Made by a program: the position numbers and the translations under genes | NCBI GenBank assembly: GCA_025356735.1 | Contig: JANXRT010000349.1 | Span: forward strand, 1 to 35,029 | DNA: 35,029 bases | Reading direction: 5' to 3' | Source: Acetobacteraceae bacterium | Lineage (GTDB): Bacteria; Pseudomonadota; Alphaproteobacteria; Acetobacterales; Acetobacteraceae | The notes under the pieces: model-generated | Told to the model about the DNA's origin: nothing | Databases searched by the model: none | Seen by the model: the letters and a program-made list of their open reading frames with translations, nothing else | Part shown: piece after piece, positions 1 to 7,775 of the stretch | How positions within the stretch are numbered: position 1 is the stretch's first letter | Layout of the letters: every line of letters begins with the position of its first letter

Positions 1-61
1 TGCTCATGGGGTCTTGGCTCCGATCGTAAAAACAACATCTTGCTCACGCCGTAGGCAGGAA

Positions 62-169
62 GGCCGGGGCTCTGCCCCAAATCCCGCCGGGGTAGCGCCC
101 CGGGGCGCATCACCTAAGTAGAGGGGATACAAGGGGCGACGGCCCCTTGGCGGGTTTGGGCAGAGCCCA
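62..169. repeat. Palindromic intergenic element, copy R1 (full length)
   Basis: A GC-rich element made of two arms that end in inverted copies of the GGGGCTCTGCCCC motif. Inside are a hairpin CCGGGG-TAGCG-CCCCGG at 87-103 and a second hairpin with AAGGGGC/GCCCCTT arms around a GACG loop at about 131-148. A short CACCTAAGT spacer lies between the arms. The same element recurs at 7656-7766 in the opposite orientation, so copies insert or persist in either direction. It lies downstream of the RND permease stop, about 70 bases away, so here it cannot be a leader of that gene. Nothing coding is seen in 1-239. Confidence 0.85.
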
Positions 170-239
170 TGCTTTCTTGCCTGCGGCGCCCGACATTACA
201 TACGCACAACAGGACGGTCGCCAAGGCTGTGGACAAAAA

Positions 240-3200
240 TCATTCGCCGGGTTGGCGGATGCCGGATTGGGCGATGTCGGACCGGGACTTGGCCGCGGCG
301 CGTCCGCCGACCCGGGCCTTGGTCCATTCGCGGATCGACTGGAACACGGTGTAGAGCATCGGGATCAGGAAGATGCCGAGCGTGGTTGCGAAGATCATGC
401 CGGCGAACACCGCCGTGCCGACAGCACGGCGGCTCATCATCGCCGTGCCGGTCGCCCAGACCAGGGGCACCAGGCCAAGGATGAACGCGATCGACGTCAT
501 CATCACGGCGCGGAACCGCATCCGCGCGCCGATTGCCGCGGCTTCCAGGATCGGCCGCCCGGCTTCACGCTGGTCCTTGGCAAACTCGACGATCAGGATG
601 CCGTTCTTGGCGGCCAGGGCGATCAGCACGACCAGGCCGATCTGGGCATACAGGTCGAGCGGCAGCCCGGCGATCCTCAAGCCGACGAAGGCGCCGAGCA
701 CGCCGATCGTCACCGACAGCAGCACCGGCACCGGGATCATCCAGCTTTCATACAACCCGACCAGGAACAGATAGGCGAACAGCACCGCAAGACCGAGTAT
801 GAGGCCAGTCTGGCCCTGCGACTGCAGCTCCTGATAGGCGGTCCCGGCCCATTCATAGCCGTAGCCCGGCGGCATGGTGCTGCTGGCGGCAGCGGCCATG
901 GCGGTAAGCGCGGTGCCTGACGACACGCCGGGGGCAGGACCGCCGTTGATCGTCACCGACCGGTAGTTGTTGAACCGGCTGATGACCTGCGGCCCGACCA
1001 CGGTGCGCAGGTCGGCGACGGCGCGCAGCGGCACCATGGTGCCGGTCTTGTTGCGGATGAAGATCTTGAAGATGTCCGCGACCTCGCCGCGGTCGATCGC
1101 CTCGCCCTGGATGTTGACCTGCCAGGTGCGGCCGTAAAGGTTGAAGTCGTTGATGTAGATGCCGCCGAGCGTCGCCTGCAGCGCGTTGAAGACGTCGATC
1201 ACCGAAAGGCCGAGCGCCTGCGCCTTCTCCCGGTCGATGTCGAGGTAGACCGACGGGTTGGTGGCGCTGAACGTCGAGAATACCCGGGTCAGCTGGGGGT
1301 TGGCGTTGGCGGCGCCGACGATGCCCTGGGTCACGCTGCCCATCGAGGCGGGATCCTGGCCCTCCAGGTTCTGCAGCTGGAACTCGAACCCGCCGGAGGT
1401 CGAAAGCCCGATGATCGGCGGCAGGTTGAAGGCGATGACGTTGGCGGAACGGATCTGCTGGGCGCCGCCGAACACCCGGCCGATGGCGGCCTGCACGCTG
1501 TCGCCGACGGCGGTGCGGTCGGCGAACGGCTTCAGCCGCGCCACCATGAAGGCGGAGTTGGACTGGTTGCCGCCGTCGAGCAGCGAAAAGCCGACGATCG
1601 ACAGCACGCCCTGCATCTGCGGCAGCGGGCGGACGATGTCCTCGACCCGCTTGACCACGTCGCGGGTGCGCGAGACCGAGGCGCCGTTGGGCAGCTGGAC
1701 GGCGATGAAGAACACGCCCTGGTCTTCCTCCGGCAGGAAGCCGGTCGGCGTGATCCGCGACAGGCCATAGACGCCGGCGCCGGTGACCGCGACCAGCACC
1801 AGCGCCACCACCGACACGCGCACTAGCCGGCGCACGATGGCGCCGTAGCCATCGCGGACATGGTCGATGCCGCGCAGCAGGTAGCCCATCGGCCCGCGCT
1901 TCGGCCCCTGATGGCGCAACACGACGCCGCACAGGGCCGGCGACAGGGTCAGCGCGTTGATCGCCGACAGCAGGGTGGCCACGGAGATCGTCACGGCGAA
2001 CTGCCGGAACAGCTGGCCCGAGATGCCCGGAATGAAGCCGATCGGCACGAACACCGACAGCAGCACGAGGGTGATCGCGATCACCGGCCCGGTGATCTGC
2101 TGCATCGCCTTCTTGGTCGCGTCCTTGGGCGAGAGCTCGGGTTCCTCCTCCATCACCCGCTCGACATTCTCGACCACGACGATGGCGTCATCGACGACGA
2201 TGCCGATCGCCAGCACCATCGCCAGCAGTGAAATGGTGTTGGCGGTGTAGCCCAGCGAGAGCAGAACGGCGAAGGTGCCGATCAGGCTGACCGGCACCGA
2301 GATCGTCGGGATGACCGTCGCGCGGATGTTGCCGAGGAACAGGAACACCACCAGCACGACCAGCGCGAAAGCTTCCAACAGGGTCTGCAGCACGGTGTAG
2401 ATGGTGTCGGAGACGAAGGTCGAGCTGTCGTAGAACACCGACGATTTGAGGCCGGCCGGGTAGCGCTTCGATAGCTCATCCAAGGTGGCGCGCAACTTGG
2501 CCGAGGTCGCGACCGCGTTAGCCGCAGGGGCGAGGTAGATGCCGATTGACACCGCGGGATTGCCGTTGAGCCGGCTTTCGGCATCGCTGTTGGCGGCGCC
2601 GAGTTCCACGCGCGCCACGTCGCCGACGCGCAGCACCGAGCCATCCGGATTGGCACGCACGACAATTTTGGAAAACTGCTCGGGCGAGGTCAGCCGGCCC
2701 TGGGTCTGGACGTTGAGCTGGAACGGGTTGGCGGCGTCCATCGGCCGCGCGCCAAGCCTTCCGACGGGGGCCTGCACGTTCTGCTGCTGGATCGCCAGCA
2801 CGATGTCGGACGGCACCAGCGAAAGGCTGTTCAGCCGGTCGATGTCGAACCAGATGCGCATCGAGTAGTCGAGCTTGCCGAACAGCTGCGCCTGGCCGAC
2901 GCCGGGCGTGCGCGACAGCCGGTCGAGCACGTTGAGGGTGACGTAGTTGCTGATGAACAACGGATCGAGCTTGCTGTCCTCGGCGTAGAACTGGAGGAAC
3001 GCCAGGATCGACGACGATTGCTTCTTCACCGTCAGACCGGAGCGCTGGACCTCGGCCGGCAGCTTGGACAGTGCCGTCTGCACCCGGTTGTTGACGTTGA
3101 CGGTGGCGATATCGGGATCGGTGCCGATGTCGAAGCTGACCGTCAGGCCGTAGCTACCGTCGTTGGCGCTGTTCGACTTCATATAGATCATGTGGTCGAC

Positions 3201-3416
3201 GCCGACGATCGCCGCTTCCAAGGTCTGGGCGACCGTCGATTCCACCACGCTGGCGGAGGCGCCCGGGAACACGGTCGAGACCTGGACCTGTGGCGGCACG
3301 ATGTCGGGGAACTGGGCGACCGGGATGCGGCTCAGCGCCAGCCCGCCGGCCATGGTAATAATGATCGCGATGACCACGGCCAGGCGCGGCCGGTCGACAA
3401 AGACGGACGAGATCAT
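240..3416 (-). CDS. RND multidrug efflux permease (AcrB/MexF-like, HAE1 family)
   Basis: Inner-membrane proton-driven transporter of the hydrophobe/amphiphile efflux RND family, the pump of a tripartite export system. The 1058-residue length is normal for the family. The N-terminus begins MISSVFVDRP followed at once by a membrane helix. The proton-relay aspartates appear in the GIVVDDAIVVVENV helix (about residues 409-410), and the matching lysine lies in ALAAKNGILIVEF in the C-terminal half. The large periplasmic loops carry typical porter motifs such as FLPEEDQG. It follows the fusion-protein gene on the same strand after a 48-base gap and has an AAAGGA-type ribosome site, so the two form an operon. 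No outer-membrane channel gene or TetR-type regulator is adjacent, so an unlinked OprM/TolC-like partner is expected. Substrates cannot be read from the sequence. Confidence 0.95.
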   Translation of the reverse strand: MISSVFVDRPRLAVVIAIIITMAGGLALSRIPVAQFPDIVPPQVQVSTVFPGASASVVESTVAQTLEAAIVGVDHMIYMKSNSANDGSYGLTVSFDIGTDPDIATVNVNNRVQTALSKLPAEVQRSGLTVKKQSSSILAFLQFYAEDSKLDPLFISNYVTLNVLDRLSRTPGVGQAQLFGKLDYSMRIWFDIDRLNSLSLVPSDIVLAIQQQNVQAPVGRLGARPMDAANPFQLNVQTQGRLTSPEQFSKIVVRANPDGSVLRVGDVARVELGAANSDAESRLNGNPAVSIGIYLAPAANAVATSAKLRATLDELSKRYPAGLKSSVFYDSSTFVSDTIYTVLQTLLEAFALVVLVVFLFLGNIRATVIPTISVPVSLIGTFAVLLSLGYTANTISLLAMVLAIGIVVDDAIVVVENVERVMEEEPELSPKDATKKAMQQITGPVIAITLVLLSVFVPIGFIPGISGQLFRQFAVTISVATLLSAINALTLSPALCGVVLRHQGPKRGPMGYLLRGIDHVRDGYGAIVRRLVRVSVVALVLVAVTGAGVYGLSRITPTGFLPEEDQGVFFIAVQLPNGASVSRTRDVVKRVEDIVRPLPQMQGVLSIVGFSLLDGGNQSNSAFMVARLKPFADRTAVGDSVQAAIGRVFGGAQQIRSANVIAFNLPPIIGLSTSGGFEFQLQNLEGQDPASMGSVTQGIVGAANANPQLTRVFSTFSATNPSVYLDIDREKAQALGLSVIDVFNALQATLGGIYINDFNLYGRTWQVNIQGEAIDRGEVADIFKIFIRNKTGTMVPLRAVADLRTVVGPQVISRFNNYRSVTINGGPAPGVSSGTALTAMAAAASSTMPPGYGYEWAGTAYQELQSQGQTGLILGLAVLFAYLFLVGLYESWMIPVPVLLSVTIGVLGAFVGLRIAGLPLDLYAQIGLVVLIALAAKNGILIVEFAKDQREAGRPILEAAAIGARMRFRAVMMTSIAFILGLVPLVWATGTAMMSRRAVGTAVFAGMIFATTLGIFLIPMLYTVFQSIREWTKARVGGRAAAKSRSDIAQSGIRQPGE

Positions 3417-3464
3417 GCCTGATCCTTTCCGGCGCTGGAGGAGCTATATATTAAAATTTGGGCA

Positions 3465-4628
3465 TCAGGACTTGGCGGCCGGCGGAGGTGCCGCCTCGAC
3501 TGGTGCCGAGTTGACCGGAGCCGGGTTGACGGGCGCACCCGGACGCACCCGCTGCAGCCCATCCAGCACCACGTTCTCGCCCTCGGTCAGGCCGGAGGCG
3601 ACGACCGCGTAAGCGTCGGTCGACTGGCCGAGCTGCACGCGCCGCTGCTCAGCCTTGTTGTCGGCGCCGACGACATAGACGTAGTTGCCCTGCTGGTCCG
3701 AGATCACCGCGGCGCGCGGCACGGTCAATGCCATCTTCGGCGCGTCGGCATTGACCGTCACGCCGACGAAGGCGCCGTCGATAAGGGGGCGGAAACCCTG
3801 CTTGTTCGCCGGGTTGGGGATGCTGGCGCGGACCAGCATCGTGTCGGTGGTGGCGGCGATGGTGTTGTCGACAAAATCTATTTTCCCGACCTGATCGTCG
3901 GCGCTGCCATCCGGCAGGCTCAGCCTGACGGCGACCATGGCCATTCCACCCTGGTCGGCAAAGCGCTTCAGCAGGCCAAAATAGCTTTTCGCCGCCATCG
4001 GGAACAGCACGTACATCGGGTCCTGGCTGACGATGCGGGCCAGCGGCCCGGAGGCCGGGGTCACCACGTTGCCGACGGTGAAGTTGGTGCGGCCGATCTT
4101 GCCGGCGATCGGGGCGCGGATCTCGGTGTAGTCGAGATTGATCTGGGCAATTCGAAGTTGCGCCTGGGCGGATTGCTGCTGTGCCGCAAGCCCGGCCTGG
4201 TTGGCCCGCGCGTCATCGACCTGCGAGCGTAGCCCGGCCGGACCGTTGAGCAGCGCCGTCACCCGGCCGAGCTGGACGCCGGCATTGTTAAGCGTGGCGG
4301 TGGCCTGGGCCACGGATGCCTGCTGCTGCGCCACCGCAGCCTCGAACGGGCCGCGTTCCAGCTTGTAGAGCAACGCGCCGGCGGGGACCTCGGCGCCTTC
4401 GGTGAACAGCCGCGCCTCGATGAAGGCGGTCACCCGCGCGGTCAGGTCGACCCGCTCGATCGACTGCACGCGGCCGACGAACGCCTCGGTCGCAGTCACC
4501 GGCCGCTGCGATACCTTGACCACGCCGACCGAGGGTGGGCCGCCGCCTGGCATCTGCGCCAGACCGGGTACCGCGTGAAATGCCGACGCGGCAAGGACGC
4601 TCAGGACCGCAAGGTGGCGCAGCGACAT
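3465..4628 (-). CDS. RND efflux membrane fusion protein (HlyD/AcrA family)
   Basis: Periplasmic adaptor that links the RND pump to an outer-membrane channel. The chosen ATG at 4628 is preceded by an AAAGGA ribosome site and starts a clear signal peptide, MSLRHLAVLSVLAAS...GLA, ending near residue 24. An upstream reading extension is rejected because it has no signal peptide and reads through intergenic sequence. Next come a barrel-sandwich lipoyl half-motif (about residues 40-95), an Ala/Gln-rich helical hairpin (about 95-160), the second lipoyl half (IRAPIAGKIGRTNFTVGNVV) and beta-barrel domains. The C-terminal tail is rich in Pro and Ala. The protein has 387 residues, as usual for AcrA/MexE types. 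It is first in the operon and divergent from the HMG-CoA lyase gene, with about 160 bases between the two starts. Confidence 0.93.
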   Translation of the reverse strand: MSLRHLAVLSVLAASAFHAVPGLAQMPGGGPPSVGVVKVSQRPVTATEAFVGRVQSIERVDLTARVTAFIEARLFTEGAEVPAGALLYKLERGPFEAAVAQQQASVAQATATLNNAGVQLGRVTALLNGPAGLRSQVDDARANQAGLAAQQQSAQAQLRIAQINLDYTEIRAPIAGKIGRTNFTVGNVVTPASGPLARIVSQDPMYVLFPMAAKSYFGLLKRFADQGGMAMVAVRLSLPDGSADDQVGKIDFVDNTIAATTDTMLVRASIPNPANKQGFRPLIDGAFVGVTVNADAPKMALTVPRAAVISDQQGNYVYVVGADNKAEQRRVQLGQSTDAYAVVASGLTEGENVVLDGLQRVRPGAPVNPAPVNSAPVEAAPPPAAKS

Positions 4629-4710
4629 CGTTGTCCTTTCTCGCAATGCAGCATACTTTGGCCGGCCATGCACCAGAGGCAATAGAGAGCCGTCGGAACT
4701 TCCGCAACAG

Positions 4711-4755
4711 ATGCGCTCCAGGGCGCTACCCTGGCGGGGTGTGGGGCAGAGCCCC
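4711..4755. repeat. Palindromic intergenic element, copy R2 (half element)
   Basis: One arm of the intergenic repeat family, matching the right arm of R3 almost base for base. It contains the hairpin CCAGGG-CGCTA-CCCTGG at 4719-4735 and ends with GGGGCAGAGCCCC. Compared with R1, the third stem pair has changed from G:C to A:T with both sides altered, and the loop (TAGCG on the other strand) is unchanged. It ends about 36 bases before the start of the HMG-CoA lyase gene. Confidence 0.8.
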
Positions 4756-4791
4756 ATACTGTTTTCCTTATCACTTGAGGGAGGTCTTCCT

Positions 4792-5718
4792 ATGACCCAA
4801 CGCGAATTCGTGACAATCTGTGAGGTAGGCCCCAGGGACGGCCTGCAGATCGCCAAGACCCGCATGACGACTGACGCCAAGGTCGCCTGGATTGCGGCGA
4901 TCGCCGCCGCCGGCGTGCCCGAAATCGAGATTGGCAGCTTCGTGCCGGCGAGGGTCATCCCGCAGATGGCCGACACGCAGGAGGTCACCGAGCGGGTGGC
5001 CGGCATCCCCAACGTCGTGATCCAGACGCTGACGCCCAACCTGCGCGGTGCCCAGAACGCCTACCATGCCGGCGCCGCCAAGATCAGCATCCCGGTTTCG
5101 GTGTCGGAGGGCCATTCGCGGGCCAACCTCAACCGCAGCGTCGATGAGCAGATCGCCGAGGTCGCGCGCGTCGTCGCCTGGCTGCGTGAGCAGGACCATT
5201 ACCTGAAGGTCGTCGCCGGCTGCTCGACGGCGTTCGGCTGCTCGATCGACGGAGTGGTCTCGACCGAGGCGGTGGTCCGGGTTGCGGTCGGCCTGGCGGA
5301 AGCGGGCGTCGATCAGTTGATGCTGGCGGATACCGTGGGCTACGGCCATCCGGCGCAGGTGAGGACGCTGGTTCGCGCGGTGCGGAACGAGGTCGGCGAC
5401 CGGCTGACCGGGTTGCATCTGCACGATACCTGCGGCCTGGCGATGGCCAATGCGCTGGCCGGCGTCGAGGAGGGCCTGCGAATGTTCGACAGCTGCATCG
5501 CCGGGCTTGGCGGCTGCCCGTATGCGCCGGGCGCGTCCGGCAACATCGTCACCGAGGACCTGGTGTTCATGCTGGAAAGCATGGGGTTCGCGACCGGCAT
5601 CGACATCGAGAAGCTTTTTGTCGCCCGCGAACTGTTGCATGCGGGGCTGCCGGCCGAGCCGATGCAGGGGCAGCTTCGCAAAGCCGGAATTCCCCGTACC
5701 TTCCGGCTGGCCGCCTAG
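4792..5718 (+). CDS. Hydroxymethylglutaryl-CoA lyase
   Basis: Predicted TIM-barrel lyase that splits HMG-CoA into acetyl-CoA and acetoacetate, the last step of leucine breakdown. Family landmarks are all present: EVGPRDGLQ with catalytic Arg15 and Asp16, metal-binding HLHDT (His209, His211) near the C-terminal side of the barrel, and the signature GLGGCPYAPGASGN with active-site Cys242. The ATG at 4792 follows a strong GAGGGAGG ribosome site. An earlier in-frame ATG at 4711 lies inside the repeat R2 and would add a non-homologous tail. The 308-residue length fits bacterial HMG-CoA lyases. No other leucine-degradation gene (isovaleryl-CoA dehydrogenase, methylcrotonyl-CoA carboxylase) is nearby, so a related acyl-CoA lyase activity remains possible. 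It appears to head a three-gene plus-strand group. Confidence 0.9.
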   Translation: MTQREFVTICEVGPRDGLQIAKTRMTTDAKVAWIAAIAAAGVPEIEIGSFVPARVIPQMADTQEVTERVAGIPNVVIQTLTPNLRGAQNAYHAGAAKISIPVSVSEGHSRANLNRSVDEQIAEVARVVAWLREQDHYLKVVAGCSTAFGCSIDGVVSTEAVVRVAVGLAEAGVDQLMLADTVGYGHPAQVRTLVRAVRNEVGDRLTGLHLHDTCGLAMANALAGVEEGLRMFDSCIAGLGGCPYAPGASGNIVTEDLVFMLESMGFATGIDIEKLFVARELLHAGLPAEPMQGQLRKAGIPRTFRLAA

Positions 5719-5769
5719 CTCATCGGAAAGGCCCTTGACGGCAGGCGTCCGGAAAGGGAAGCGTGCGGC

Positions 5770-6807
5770 ATGAACGATTTGAATGTCTCCCGCACGACCG
5801 ATCCCCTGGCGCTACACCGCGCGCTGACCACCGTCGACAGCCATATCGACATTCCGTGGCCGACCGGCCCCGACCCGTTCCAGGATGGCGCGCGCCGGGT
5901 CGATCTGCCGAAGATGCGCCGCGGCGGCATCGGCACCGGCTTCTTCGCCGCCTACGTGCCGCAGGTCCGCCGCGACGCAGCCAGCGAGACGGCCGCGTTC
6001 GAGCGTGCGCTGGCGATGCTGACCGCGATCCGCGGCATGGGCCGCACCGAAGAGACCATCTCCGCCCGCGTGACCGACACCGCCGACGATATCGTGCGCG
6101 CCAAACAGAACGGCGTGGTGGGCGTGGCGTTGGCGGTCGAGAACGGCTTTGCCATCGGCACCGACCTATCTCGTTTGGCGCAGTTTCGAAAACTTGGCGC
6201 GCGCTATCTGACGCTTACCCATAACGGGCACAACGCGCTGGCGGACTCGGCCATCCCACGGCCCGACCTCGGCGATGCGCCGGTCGAGCATGGCGGCCTT
6301 TCCGAACTCGGCGTCGCGGCAATCGGCGAGCTCAACCGGCTCGGCATGCTGGTGGATGTCGCGCATGTCTCGCGTGACGCCATGCTGCAGGCAGCGAAGG
6401 CGTCCAAGACGCCGGTGGTCTCGACCCATTCCTGCGTTCGCGCGCTGTGCGACCATCCGCGCAACATGGACGATTTCCAGCTCGACGCGCTGCGCGACTG
6501 CGGTGGCGTGATCCAGATCACCGCAGTGGCCGGTTTCCTGCGCCCGGGCGGCAAGGCGGACAAGGTGACGGTGGCCGATTTTGTCGATCACATCGACTAT
6601 GCGGCGCGACGGATCGGTTTCGCGCATGTCGGCATCGGCTCGGACTTCGACGGCGGCGGCGGTTTCTCGGGCTGGCGCAGCGCGGCCGAGAGCGCCAACC
6701 TGACAGTGGAGCTGGTCAGCCGCGGCTACTCGGAGGAGGAGGTCGCCGGCCTGTGGGGCGAGAACTTCCTGCGCGTCATGCGCCTGGCGGAAGCCGCCGC
6801 TGCATGA
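5770..6807 (+). CDS. Membrane dipeptidase family protein (peptidase M19)
   Basis: Zinc metallopeptidase of the renal dipeptidase family, which hydrolyses dipeptides, often with a D-residue at the second position. The binuclear metal ligands expected for M19 are visible: His25 and Asp27 in SHID, Glu124 in VENGF, His199 in DVAHVS and His220 in STHSC, followed by a conserved Asp292 in GIGSDFDG. The 345-residue length is typical of bacterial members. There is no signal peptide, so the protein is predicted to be cytoplasmic despite the family name. The ATG at 5770 lies about 50 bases after the lyase stop with an AAGGGA ribosome site. Its substrate is unknown, and the neighbours (a lyase and an aldo/keto reductase) do not point to a pathway. 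Confidence 0.92.
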   Translation: MNDLNVSRTTDPLALHRALTTVDSHIDIPWPTGPDPFQDGARRVDLPKMRRGGIGTGFFAAYVPQVRRDAASETAAFERALAMLTAIRGMGRTEETISARVTDTADDIVRAKQNGVVGVALAVENGFAIGTDLSRLAQFRKLGARYLTLTHNGHNALADSAIPRPDLGDAPVEHGGLSELGVAAIGELNRLGMLVDVAHVSRDAMLQAAKASKTPVVSTHSCVRALCDHPRNMDDFQLDALRDCGGVIQITAVAGFLRPGGKADKVTVADFVDHIDYAARRIGFAHVGIGSDFDGGGGFSGWRSAAESANLTVELVSRGYSEEEVAGLWGENFLRVMRLAEAAAA

Positions 6808-6820
6808 GACCGATCGCCTT

Positions 6821-7648
6821 ATGAGAACCCTCGCCCTGCCGAATGGGCGGCAAGTGCCCGTGCTCGGCCAGGGCACTTGGTTCATGGGCGAGAAATCGAG
6901 GGATGCGCGTGGCGAGGCGGATGCGCTGCGGCTCGGCATCGATCTTGGCCTGACGCTGATCGACACCGCCGAGATGTATGGCGACGGCGGCGCCGAGCGG
7001 GTGGTCGGGCAGGCGATCGCCGGACGCCGCGACCAGGTGTTCGTCGTCAGCAAGGTCTATCCGCACAATGCGTCCCGAACCGGCGTTGCGGCCGCCTGCG
7101 AGGCGAGCCTGAGCCGGCTCGGCACCGACCACATCGACCTCTATCTGTTGCACTGGCGCGGCTCGGTGCCGCTGACCGAAACCGTTGCCGGGTTTGACCG
7201 GCTGGTCCGTGACGGCAAGATCGGCGCCTGGGGCGTATCGAACCTGGATACGGCCGAAATGGCGGAATTGGCGCTTCTGCCGGGCTGCGCCACCGACCAG
7301 GTGCTCTACAACCCGCAGCATCGCGGCATCGAGTTCGACCTGCTGCCCTGGTGCCGCGAACACGCCATGCCGGTGATGGCCTACTCGCCGATCGGCCAGG
7401 GGCGTTCGCTGCTGCAGACGGCTTCCCTGGCGAATGTCGCCGCGCGGCACGGCGCGACGCCGGCTCAGATCGCCATTGCCTGGGGGCTGCGCCAGCCCGG
7501 CGTGATCTCGATTCCCAAGGCCGCGGATCCCGTTCACGTGCGTGAGAACGTGGCGGCTTTGGAAATCGTGCTGACCGAATCGGATCTGGCGGAAATCGAT
7601 CTGGCTTTTCCGCCACCGCGCCGGCGGTTGCCTTTGGCCATGCTTTGA
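6821..7648 (+). CDS. Aldo/keto reductase
   Basis: NAD(P)H-dependent oxidoreductase with the aldo/keto reductase TIM barrel. The catalytic tetrad is complete: Asp48, Tyr53 (DTAEMYG), Lys78 (VVSKVYP) and His111 (LLHWRG). The nucleotide-binding C-terminal part contains SIPKAADPVHVRENVAAL, the usual phosphate-binding lysine region. At 275 residues it matches the YeaE/2,5-diketogluconate reductase-like bacterial subgroup. The start at 6821 lies 13 bases after the dipeptidase stop, which suggests co-transcription. The substrate cannot be assigned. Repeat element R3 begins eight bases after its stop codon. Confidence 0.92.
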   Translation: MRTLALPNGRQVPVLGQGTWFMGEKSRDARGEADALRLGIDLGLTLIDTAEMYGDGGAERVVGQAIAGRRDQVFVVSKVYPHNASRTGVAAACEASLSRLGTDHIDLYLLHWRGSVPLTETVAGFDRLVRDGKIGAWGVSNLDTAEMAELALLPGCATDQVLYNPQHRGIEFDLLPWCREHAMPVMAYSPIGQGRSLLQTASLANVAARHGATPAQIAIAWGLRQPGVISIPKAADPVHVRENVAALEIVLTESDLAEIDLAFPPPRRRLPLAML

Positions 7649-7655
7649 GAAGAAA

Positions 7656-7766
7656 GGCCGGGGCTCTGCCCCTGGACCCCGCCAAGGGGCCGTCGCCCCT
7701 TGTATCCCCCACACTTAAGGGATGCGCGCCCGGGCGCTTCCCGGGCGGGGTTTGGGGCAGAGCCCC
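7656..7766. repeat. Palindromic intergenic element, copy R3 (full length, inverted relative to R1)
   Basis: A full copy of the repeat family whose inner order is the reverse complement of R1. The AAGGGGC/GCCCCTT hairpin comes first (about 7684-7702, loop CGTC). An ACACTTAAG spacer follows, and then the main hairpin CCCGGG-CGCTT-CCCGGG at 7729-7745. Both ends carry the GGGGCTCTGCCCC/GGGGCAGAGCCCC palindrome. In the main hairpin the third stem pair is C:G where R1 has G:C. It fills the whole gap between the aldo/keto reductase and hyfB and ends nine bases before the hyfB start, so it must be the hyfB leader, a terminator for the upstream genes, or both. Confidence 0.85.
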
Positions 7767-7775
7767 ATCCTTCCT

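Noticed and set aside
228..236. DnaA-box-like 9-mers (TGTGGACAA at 228-236, TCATCCACA at 16022-16030, TTGTCCACA near 16125)
   Set aside because: They are single, one-mismatch matches, partly inside coding sequence, with no cluster and no replication genes nearby. No origin is supported.
4711..4791. N-terminal extensions of the HMG-CoA lyase (from 4711) and of hyfB (from 7722) that share similar peptides (RALP...GQSPIL)
   Set aside because: The similarity comes from translating the same repeat element. The extensions are not homologous to the enzyme families, and both genes have better starts downstream.
4629..5039. A 524-residue version of the membrane fusion protein starting at 5039
   Set aside because: The first 137 residues run antisense through the HMG-CoA lyase gene. 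The start at 4628 has a ribosome site and a signal peptide.
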